NCBI GenBank assembly: GCA_029932425.1
Contig: JAOZQC010000127.1
Coordinates: 1 to 8,138 of the forward strand
DNA: 8,138 nucleotides
Reading direction: 5' to 3'
DNA from: Planctomycetota bacterium
GTDB lineage: Bacteria; Planctomycetota; JAJSAM01
The notes under the pieces are model-generated. The model was not told where the DNA came from. It saw only the letters and a list, made by a program, of their open reading frames with translations, and did no database searches. Both the position numbers and the translations under genes were made by a program. Positions within the stretch are counted from its first letter, which is position 1. Every line of letters starts with the position of its first letter. Shown piece after piece: positions 1 through 5,974 of this stretch.

Positions 1-185
1 CCGGCCCGGGACAGGGCCTGGAAGACCTTCGCGAGGTAGGAGGCCGGGATCTCGAAGTAGCGGGAGATCTCGGACAGGAAGGTCACCGCTCCCGGTTCCT
101 TGATCCCCAGGTAGGCCAGGCCGTGGATCGCGTAGGCGCTGGAAGCGGTGATCCGCATGGGACCGCCCCGGTTCTTTCTCGTCAT
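1..185 (-). CDS. Rrf2-family transcriptional regulator, N-terminal part (cut by window edge)
   Basis: The visible 61 residues contain MRITASSAYAI followed by HGLAYLG and then LSEISRYFEIPASYLAKVFQ. This is the typical start and winged helix-turn-helix of Rrf2 regulators (IscR, NsrR and relatives), in which the region around residues 36-60 forms the DNA-reading part. The C-terminal half, where Fe-S-binding cysteines would lie if present, is beyond the edge, so the ligand cannot be judged. I chose the ATG at 185 because GGAGGAG lies 7 bases upstream and because the start overlaps the stop of the upstream GT9 gene as ATGA. A second ATG at 158 corresponds to the more usual Rrf2 N-terminus (MRIT...) but has a weak ribosome site. 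The family call is firm. The role, and any link to LPS synthesis, are unknown. Confidence 0.88.
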   Translation of the reverse strand, partial: MTRKNRGGPMRITASSAYAIHGLAYLGIKEPGAVTFLSEISRYFEIPASYLAKVFQALSRA

Positions 186-1291
186 CCTCCGTCTCCTCCC
201 TTGCCGGGGACCCCGGACGGGACGGCGCCGTCGAGCAACCCGAGGGCGGCCCGGACCACGTCGTCCACCGAGATCGACGTCATGCAGATCGGGTCCGGAC
301 AGCTCCGCCTCCGGCACGGGGAGCAGTCCGCCCTTCCCACCACCACCGCGGTGCGGGGTCCGCGCGGCGCGTACACGCGGGGATCCTTGGGGCCGAACAG
401 GCCGAGCGTGGGCGTCCCCCCCAGGGCGGCCAGGTGCAGCGCCCCCGTGTCCGCGGCCACGAAGAGGGCGGCCCGATCCGCCAGGCGGGCGAGCGCCGTG
501 AGCCGCCGGGTCCGGGGGCCGGCCACGGCCGCGCCCCCGGAGGCGCGGACCACCTCTTCCGCGAGCGGCCGTTCCCCGGGGCCCCAGGTGGCCACCGTGG
601 GGAGACCCGCGCGCTGGCGGAGGGCGGCCGCCGCCCGGCCGAAGCGGTCCGGGGGCCAGCGCTTGTGCAGGCCGAAGCGGGAGGTCCCCGGATGCATGAC
701 CGCGAAGCCGCCCGCGGCCAGCCCCCGCTCCTCGAGGAAGCGGTCCACGTCCTCCCGGTCCTCCGCGCTCACCGCCACGCGCGGCACGCCGGCCTCCCCC
801 TCCACGCCCAGGGGGGCGAGGAGGGCCAGGGCGCGGTCCACCCGGTGGAGGGGGCCGGCCGGGGGGCGGACCCGTTCCGTGTGGAAGAGGTGGTTCCCCT
901 CCTTGCCGGAGCCGCGGGCCAGGCCGATGCGGCGGGGGGTTCCCGAGAGGACGGCGAGGACCCCGGACTTCAGGTTGCCCTGGAGGTCCACCGCCACCCC
1001 GTAGCGCTCCCCCCGCAGCCCCGCCAGGAAGTCCCGCGCCTCGCGGATCACGGTTCCCGGGTCCCGCCGGATCCCCTCCTGCCAGCGCTTCCGGGGGTAG
1101 ACGTGGACCCGGTCCACCTGGGGGTGGTCCGCCAGGAGCGACGCCGCCCGGTCCTCCACGAGGAAGCCGATGCGGGCGCCGGGCCGGGCGGCGCGGAGAG
1201 CGGCCAGGCCGAAGAGGGCGTGGACCACGTCCCCGATCGCCGAGAGGCGGATCAGCAGGATTCTCTCCCGCCGGGAAGGTGGCTCGTCCAT
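182..1291 (-). CDS. GT9 glycosyltransferase, LPS heptosyltransferase-like (WaaC/WaaF family)
   Basis: This 369-residue protein matches the usual length and two-Rossmann-fold plan of glycosyltransferase family 9, which transfers heptose from ADP-heptose onto the LPS inner core at the cytoplasmic membrane face. The N-terminal domain opens with ILLIRLSAIGDVVHAL (residues 11-26, with D21 at the catalytic-base position), then VDLQGNLKSG (101-110). The C-terminal domain has HPGTSRFGLHKRW (200-212, with K210 at the phosphate-binding position) and AADTGALHLAALGG (279-292, D281 and H286). A tail with C323, C326, C331 and C336 resembles the Cys pattern common in WaaF-type enzymes. The N-terminal half looks closest to WaaC (heptosyltransferase I), but acceptor specificity cannot be assigned, so no symbol is given. 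No strong Shine-Dalgarno precedes the ATG. The stop overlaps the Rrf2 start, which suggests co-translation. Confidence 0.9.
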   Translation of the reverse strand: MDEPPSRRERILLIRLSAIGDVVHALFGLAALRAARPGARIGFLVEDRAASLLADHPQVDRVHVYPRKRWQEGIRRDPGTVIREARDFLAGLRGERYGVAVDLQGNLKSGVLAVLSGTPRRIGLARGSGKEGNHLFHTERVRPPAGPLHRVDRALALLAPLGVEGEAGVPRVAVSAEDREDVDRFLEERGLAAGGFAVMHPGTSRFGLHKRWPPDRFGRAAAALRQRAGLPTVATWGPGERPLAEEVVRASGGAAVAGPRTRRLTALARLADRAALFVAADTGALHLAALGGTPTLGLFGPKDPRVYAPRGPRTAVVVGRADCSPCRRRSCPDPICMTSISVDDVVRAALGLLDGAVPSGVPGKGGDGG

Positions 1292-1323
1292 GGGGCGCCG
1301 CCGAAATCAGGTCTCCCGTGTCC

Positions 1324-1352
1324 AGTTTCCGGCCCCGGTCCCGGGAGGTCAA
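1324..1352 (-). promoter_or_regulatory. Candidate promoter for the GT9-Rrf2 unit
   Basis: Reading the minus strand, TTGACC (1352-1347) is followed after 17 bases by GAAACT (1329-1324). The -35 matches the sigma70 consensus at 5 of 6 positions, but the -10 at only 3 of 6. Transcription would begin near 1317, about 26 bases before the ATG at 1291. It is supported only by position and motif match in GC-rich DNA. Confidence 0.3.
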
Positions 1353-1386
1353 GATCGAACCGGCGTCCCGGGCAGGGCGGATTCCT

Positions 1387-1415
1387 TTGACCGCCCCGGC
1401 GTCGTCTGCTACCGT
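1387..1415 (+). promoter_or_regulatory. Candidate extended -10 promoter for the core-kinase/glycosyltransferase operon
   Basis: TTGACC (1387-1392) is followed after exactly 17 bases by TACCGT (1410-1415), with TGC directly before the -10, which makes an extended -10 element. The -35 matches 5 of 6 positions. A start near 1422 would give a leader of about 38 bases. Most of that leader (1430-1459) is strikingly AT-rich, about one third GC, compared with its surroundings, as expected for an unstructured ribosome landing site. The same TTGACC hexamer appears in the opposing candidate promoter. Confidence 0.42.
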
Positions 1416-1459
1416 CCGGAGCTGAGTGGTTGCTCTATCTCTTTCTGTAATAGTGAGAT

Positions 1460-2293
1460 ATGGCGGGATCCGGTCTGCCGGAAGGCTACGAGTGGAGGCG
1501 ATCCGGGGCGTGGAGGATCGCGCTCCGGACCGATCACCGGGAAGTGCTCGAGGCGGCGGGGATCGGGGATCCGGAGGCCCTGGCCCGGTCGGGGACCCGG
1601 GCCTTCGAGGGCCGGGGGCGGCCCGTCCGGGTGCTCCTCCCCGGCGGCGGCGCGGGGGTGCTCCGGCGCTATCTCCACGGGGGGTTGCTGCGCTCTCTCA
1701 CGGGGCGGTTCTTCGCGGGCCCCTCCCGTCCCCTCCGGGAGCTTCGGGCCACGGTGCGGGCGGAGCGGGCCGGGGTCCGCGTCCCCGAGGTGCTGGCCGC
1801 CCTGCACCGCCGGCGCCTCCTCCTCTGGCACGAGGGCTGGATCCTCACCCGGGAGGCGGTGGGGGCCCTCGACCTCGTGGCGGTGCTCCGGGGGGGAGCG
1901 CACGGCGGCGACCTCCTCCGGAGGGCGGGGGAGGAGACCCGCAGGATGCACGACGCGGGGGTCCGCCACGCGGACCTGCACGTGAAGAACGTGCTCTGCC
2001 GCGACGGAGAGGTCATGCTCATCGACTTCGACGGCGCCCGGATCCGGCCCCGGCTCTCCTCCCGGCGGCGCCTCGCCGACCTCCTGCGGTTCGACCGGTC
2101 GGTGGAGAAGCTCGCCCGGAGCGGGCCGAGGGTGACGCGGGCGGACCGGTGGCGGTTCTTCTGCGGCTACCACGGCGGTCGTCCCGCCCGGGACGCGGCG
2201 CGGCGGATCGTGCGCCGGTGCCGGAGGACCCGGTGGTGGCACCGTCTCTGGTGGAGGGGTCCGGAGTCCCCCGGGAGGATGAGCGGAGAGTGA
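1460..2293 (+). CDS. kdkA: 3-deoxy-D-manno-octulosonic acid (Kdo) kinase-like protein
   Basis: This 277-residue protein resembles KdkA, which uses ATP to phosphorylate Kdo of the LPS inner core on the cytoplasmic face. KdkA-like features in order are GRG (51-53), VLRRYLHGGL (67-76, with an Arg near the usual ATP-lysine place, as I recall for KdkA), SRPLRE (89-94), AGVRVPEVLAA (104-114), the catalytic loop HADLHVKNVL (170-179, D172 and N177) and the metal-binding LIDFD (187-191, D189). The C-lobe segment RLADLLRFDRS...TRADRWRFFCGY parallels both kinase domains of the gene at 3135. The tail (about 249-266) is rich in Arg and Trp and may help membrane association. The ATG is preceded by a weak GTGAG. 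It is the first gene of the plus-strand operon. The family is fairly sure; the exact sugar is inferred. Confidence 0.85.
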   Translation: MAGSGLPEGYEWRRSGAWRIALRTDHREVLEAAGIGDPEALARSGTRAFEGRGRPVRVLLPGGGAGVLRRYLHGGLLRSLTGRFFAGPSRPLRELRATVRAERAGVRVPEVLAALHRRRLLLWHEGWILTREAVGALDLVAVLRGGAHGGDLLRRAGEETRRMHDAGVRHADLHVKNVLCRDGEVMLIDFDGARIRPRLSSRRRLADLLRFDRSVEKLARSGPRVTRADRWRFFCGYHGGRPARDAARRIVRRCRRTRWWHRLWWRGPESPGRMSGE

Positions 2294-3138
2294 ACGAGGC
2301 GCGCCCCCCCGAGTCCGGTCCGGAGACCCTGCCCGTGACCCTCTGCGTCATCACCAAGAACGAGGAGGACCGCATCGCGGACTGCCTGCGCTCCGCTCCC
2401 TTCGTGCGGGAGGCGGTGGTGCTGGACTCGGGTTCCGAGGACCGGACCCGGGAGATCGCCGCGGAGCTCGGCGCGCGGGTCCTGGTCCATCCCTTCGACG
2501 GCCACGTGGAGCAGAAGAACCGTGCCGTGGACCTCGCCCGCACGGAGTGGGTCCTCTGCCTGGACGCGGACGAGCGCGTCTCGCCGGAGCTGGCGCGGGA
2601 GATCCGGTCCGTGCTGGCGCGCCCGGGAGGACCCGACGCCTACTCCATGCCGCGCCGCACCTTCTACCTGGGGCGCTGGATCACCCACGGCGGCTGGTAC
2701 CCCGACCGCAAGGTCCGGCTCTTCCGGAAGGGCCGGGCGCGCTGGGGCGGCGTCAACCCCCACGACCGCGTGATCCCCGCGGGAGCGGTGGGCCGCCTCC
2801 GGGGCGACCTCCTCCACTACTCCTACCGTTCGATCTCCGACCATCTCCGGCGGATCGATCTCTTCACCACCATCGCGGCCCGGGAGAAGGCGGCCCGGGG
2901 GGAGCGGTTCCGGATGTACCGGTTGCTGCTCCGCCCTCTCGGCAAGGTGTTCCGCATGTACGTGCTGAAGCGCGGCTTCCTCGACGGGCGCGCGGGGGTG
3001 GCGGTGGCGGTGCTGGGCGGCTTCTACGTCTTCCTCAAGTACGCGAAGCTCTGGGAGCTCACGGGGCGCGCGGGCGGGGGAGGACGCGGGCCGGGCGGCG
3101 GAGGAGAGGCCGGGCGCCGCCCGGGGGCCCGGCCGTGA
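2290..3138 (+). CDS. GT2 glycosyltransferase, WaaE-like LPS core enzyme
   Basis: This 282-residue protein has the GT-A fold of family 2: VTLCVITKNEEDRI (16-29), VLDSGSEDRT (44-53), GHVEQKNRA (71-79), LDADERVSPEL (91-101, a DxD-type motif at D92 and D94), then YLGRWITHGGWYPDRKVRLF (126-145) and RWGGVNPHDRV (151-161). The HGGWYPD and PHDRV blocks are characteristic of LPS-core glucosyltransferases related to WaaE/KdtX, which add a sugar to the first heptose. The donor and linkage are not provable here. A hydrophobic stretch (about 233-250) may hold it to the membrane, and the last 24 residues are a Gly/Arg/Pro-rich tail. I chose GTG at 2290 because it overlaps the kinase stop as GTGA, with GGGAGG 11 bases upstream. 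The frame stays open upstream, but that part is a shadow of kdkA. Confidence 0.88.
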   Translation: MNEARPPESGPETLPVTLCVITKNEEDRIADCLRSAPFVREAVVLDSGSEDRTREIAAELGARVLVHPFDGHVEQKNRAVDLARTEWVLCLDADERVSPELAREIRSVLARPGGPDAYSMPRRTFYLGRWITHGGWYPDRKVRLFRKGRARWGGVNPHDRVIPAGAVGRLRGDLLHYSYRSISDHLRRIDLFTTIAAREKAARGERFRMYRLLLRPLGKVFRMYVLKRGFLDGRAGVAVAVLGGFYVFLKYAKLWELTGRAGGGGRGPGGGGEAGRRPGARP

Positions 3139-4796
3139 ACGTCCCGGGACTCCCCGAGGTCCGCTTCCGGCGGGACGGCTTCCGGTTCCGCGCGGACGCC
3201 CGGTTCGACGCCGCCGCTCTCGAGGAACTCCTCGCCGATCTCGACGGGCTCCCGCACCGGGAGGGGGTCCGCCTGGTGAAGCGGAACAACGTGCGGACGG
3301 TCCTCCACGTCCCGCTGTCCGGGGGGGCGGTGTACTTCAAGCGGTACCACGTCCGGGGTCTCGCGGAGCGGCTCAAGTACCTCCTGGTCCCCTCCCGCCC
3401 CGTCGCCGAGTGGCGGGCGGCGCGGGCCATGCGCGCCGCGGGGCTGCCCGCCGTCCGGGCCCTGCTCATGGGGGAGAAGCGACTCCTCGGGATCCTCCGG
3501 GACGGCTGCCTGGCCACCGCCGCCGTGGAGGAGGCCCTGGATCTCGTCCCCTACATCCACCGGCACTTCCCCGGGAGCTCGGGGGAGGCCCGCCGCCGGC
3601 ATCTCCTCCGGCTCCTGGCGAGGAACGTGAGACTCCTGCACGACCGCGGCTTCGTACACGGCGACCTCCACAGCGGGAACCTCCTGGTCACCGGTCCCCC
3701 CGGGGACCCCCGGCTGCACTTCATCGACCTGCACACGGTGCGCCGCCGCCGCCGGGTGGGCCGCCGCGCCAGGTTCGGCAACCTGGCCAAGCTCCTGCAC
3801 TCCCTCACCAGCGGGACCACGGACGGGGACCGGCTCGACCTCCTGCGCGCCTACGAGGGGGAGGAACCCGGCGGTCTCGGCCCCCCGGAGGCGGTGCTCC
3901 CGCGGCTGGTCCGGCGCGTGGCCCGCCTCGAGCGACGCCGGGTGGTGAGCCGCACGAAGCGATGCCTCCGGCGTTCGGGCGACTACGACCACGCGCGGAT
4001 GGGACCGTTCCTCGTGCGCTTCCGCCGGGGGATCCTCCCCGGGGCGGTGTTGCTCGCCGTGGGCGATCACCTCCTCTCCGCGGCGGGGGGGGGACCCGAG
4101 GTCCTGAAGGACTCCCGTCGCTCGGCGCTCTCCCGGCAGGTCCTGGCCGCTCCCGAGGGATGGGGCCGGGTGGTGGTGAAGGAGACCCGTTGCCGGGGGG
4201 CGGCGGACCTGCTGAAGAACGCGGTGCGCCGGCCGCGCGCCCTGGCCGCCTGGGTCCACGGGTGCGGCCTTTCCGTGCGCAGGGTCCGGGCGGCGCGGCC
4301 CCTGGCCTGCGTGCTGGAGGGGCGCTGGCCGCGGATCCGCCGGGGCTTCCTGCTCATGGAGGATCTTTCCGGGCGGGAGCGCCTGGACCTCCACGTGCTC
4401 TCCCGGTGGGCGGGGAACCTCAGTCCCGCGGAACGGGCGGAGAAGGTGAGGTTCGTCCGGGCGTGCGGGCGCTGGGTGGGGGACCTGCACCGGCGGGGGG
4501 TCTACCACGGGGACCTGAAGGCGGTGAACGTGTACGTGGGGGAGGACGGACGGTTCACCCTCGTGGACTACGACCGGGTCCGGTTCGGCCGGCGGGTGGG
4601 GTTCCGCCGGCGGGTCAAGAACCTGGCGCAGCTCGCGGCCTCGATCCCCGTGTGCATCACCCGCACCGACCGCCTCCGGTTCTTCCGCGCCTACGCGGGC
4701 GACCCGGAGACCGCCCGCCGGCTCGCGGCCTTCAACCGGGGCGTGGAGCGGGCCTGCCGGAGGAAGATCGTGGTCCGCATGGAGCCCATCGAGTAG
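3135..4796 (+). CDS. Tandem LPS kinase: two fused WaaP/InaA-type kinase domains
   Basis: This 553-residue protein carries two kinase-like domains of the LPS kinase family, about twice the usual length. Domain 1 (about 45-275) has VYFKRY (66-71, K69), an alpha-C glutamate candidate E92, the catalytic loop VHGDLHSGNLL (174-184, D177 and N182) and FIDLH (196-200, D198). The IDLH form matches heptose kinase WaaP as I recall it. Domain 2 (about 320-545) has VVVKET (346-351, K349), YHGDLKAVNVY (457-467, D460 and N465) and LVDYD (476-480, D478), closer to the KdkA style. A basic linker with SRTKRCLRRS (272-281) joins them. Each domain ends in a similar helix (GNLAKLLHSL, KNLAQLAASI). Both active sites look intact apart from an unclear alpha-C glutamate in domain 2. 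It probably phosphorylates core heptose or Kdo. The GTG start overlaps the GT2 stop as GTGA. Confidence 0.86.
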   Translation: MNVPGLPEVRFRRDGFRFRADARFDAAALEELLADLDGLPHREGVRLVKRNNVRTVLHVPLSGGAVYFKRYHVRGLAERLKYLLVPSRPVAEWRAARAMRAAGLPAVRALLMGEKRLLGILRDGCLATAAVEEALDLVPYIHRHFPGSSGEARRRHLLRLLARNVRLLHDRGFVHGDLHSGNLLVTGPPGDPRLHFIDLHTVRRRRRVGRRARFGNLAKLLHSLTSGTTDGDRLDLLRAYEGEEPGGLGPPEAVLPRLVRRVARLERRRVVSRTKRCLRRSGDYDHARMGPFLVRFRRGILPGAVLLAVGDHLLSAAGGGPEVLKDSRRSALSRQVLAAPEGWGRVVVKETRCRGAADLLKNAVRRPRALAAWVHGCGLSVRRVRAARPLACVLEGRWPRIRRGFLLMEDLSGRERLDLHVLSRWAGNLSPAERAEKVRFVRACGRWVGDLHRRGVYHGDLKAVNVYVGEDGRFTLVDYDRVRFGRRVGFRRRVKNLAQLAASIPVCITRTDRLRFFRAYAGDPETARRLAAFNRGVERACRRKIVVRMEPIE

Positions 4797-5932
4797 TGCG
4801 CATCCTCCATCTCTTCGCGAACTGGAAGTGGACCGGTCCCGCCGAGCCGGCGGTGAACCTGGCGGCCGCCCTGCGCGCCCGGGGTCACGAGGTGCTCCTC
4901 GCGCCGGGTCGGCCCGTGCGGGGGCTCTCCTGCCGGGTGGCCGAGGAGGCCGCCGCCCGGGGGGTCCCCGTCCGGGAGGGGCTCCGCCTCTCCAAGCACT
5001 TCCGGCTTCTCGGGAACCTGGCGGACCGGGAGACGCTCGCCCGATGGCTCGCGGATCTCCGGCCGGACGTCCTGCACTGCCACACGACGAACGACCACCT
5101 GGTGGGAGGGGCCGCCGCGGCGCGGTGCGGTCTCCACCTGCCGGTGGTGCGGTCCCTCTACGACGGGGAAGTACCCGGCGGGGGGTGGCGGAACCGCCGG
5201 GTCTTCTCCCGGAGGACCTCCTTCCTCCTCGCCGCCTCCGAGCGGGTGAGAAGGGAGACGGCGGCCCGCTTCGGCCTGCCCCCGGAACGAACCCTCCGGG
5301 TGGAGGGGGCGGTGGACCTCGATCGCTTCGACCCCGGCCGGCCTCTCCCCGATCTCCGGGAGGAGTACGGCATCGAGGAGGGGGACTTCGTCCTGGGCAT
5401 CGTGGCCCGCATGCAGCCCCGCCGGCGCTTCGAGGTGCTCTTCGACGCCCTGGACCGGGTGGCGGGGGACGTCCCGGGGCTGCGCCTGCTCCTGGTGGGC
5501 CGGGGGACGCACATGCGCCGCGTGGCGGTGGAGAGGGCCCGGCGCGGCGTCCTCGGGGAGCGGGTGGTGTTCGCGGGCTACCGCACGGGAGACGAATACG
5601 TGGCCACGCTCGCGTTGCTCTCCGCCAAGGTCTTCCTGCGGCCGGGCTCGGACGGATCCTGCCGGGCGGTGCGGGAGGCCATGGCCATGGGGGTGCCGGT
5701 GATCGCGGCGCGCGTGGGCATGCTGCCGGAGATCGTGGCCGACGGCCGGGACGGAATCCTCATCCCCTCCGAGCCCGAGGCCCTGGCCGCCGCCGTGCGG
5801 CGCCTGGCCCTGGGGGCGGGGGAGCGGGACGAGATGTCGGCGGCCGCCCGGGCCGCGGCGCGGGAGCGGTTCGATCTCCGGAAGCAGGCGGAGATCGTGG
5901 AGGAGGTCTACGAGGGCCTGGCCGGCGGTTGA
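4796..5932 (+). CDS. GT4 (GT-B fold) glycosyltransferase, LPS core assembly
   Basis: This 378-residue protein has the two-domain GT-B plan of family 4 retaining glycosyltransferases. The N-terminal Rossmann half starts MRILHLFANWKWTGPAEPAV (1-20) and includes RPDVLHCHTTNDH (89-101). The C-terminal nucleotide-sugar half has VLGIVARMQPRRRFEVLFDA (199-218), LLLVGRGTH (231-239), VVFAGYR (257-263) and GSDGSCRAVREAMAMGVPVI (284-303), then GMLPEIVADGRDGIL. The usual E-x7-E motif reads D286-x7-E294. It probably adds a sugar to the growing core from a nucleotide-sugar donor at the inner face of the membrane; donor and acceptor are unknown. Its GTG start shares one base with the TAG stop of the tandem kinase (TAGTG), and a weak GGAG lies 11 bases upstream, so translation is probably coupled. 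Confidence 0.88.
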   Translation: MRILHLFANWKWTGPAEPAVNLAAALRARGHEVLLAPGRPVRGLSCRVAEEAAARGVPVREGLRLSKHFRLLGNLADRETLARWLADLRPDVLHCHTTNDHLVGGAAAARCGLHLPVVRSLYDGEVPGGGWRNRRVFSRRTSFLLAASERVRRETAARFGLPPERTLRVEGAVDLDRFDPGRPLPDLREEYGIEEGDFVLGIVARMQPRRRFEVLFDALDRVAGDVPGLRLLLVGRGTHMRRVAVERARRGVLGERVVFAGYRTGDEYVATLALLSAKVFLRPGSDGSCRAVREAMAMGVPVIAARVGMLPEIVADGRDGILIPSEPEALAAAVRRLALGAGERDEMSAAARAAARERFDLRKQAEIVEEVYEGLAGG

Positions 5933-5974
5933 GTTTCGGGACGCCGCTGCCGATGAATGAGGCAGGCGGAATCC

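Noticed and set aside
299..323. Four-cysteine cluster at the C-terminus of the GT9 protein as a possible novel metal site.
   Set aside because: A similar Cys pattern is, as I recall it, common in WaaF-type heptosyltransferases, so it is not new.
1350..1365. Minus strand reads GGTTCGATC, like a tRNA T-loop.
   Set aside because: The flanking bases do not form the 5-bp T-stem and no matching acceptor or anticodon arm is visible.
123..1390. Long open frames on the plus strand opposite the GT9 gene.
   Set aside because: Translations are Arg/Pro/Gly-rich with no family motif, while the minus-strand frame is a clear GT9 protein; they are GC-rich shadows.
1426..2289. Upstream extension of the GT2 frame to a GTG at 1426.
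   Set aside because: It fully overlaps kdkA in another frame and encodes low-complexity Gly/Pro/Arg sequence; the GT2 fold begins after 2290.
5957..5974. Upstream ATG for the GGDEF-like protein.
   Set aside because: No ribosome site precedes it, and ATG 5975 has AGGCGG just upstream and begins directly before the first membrane helix.
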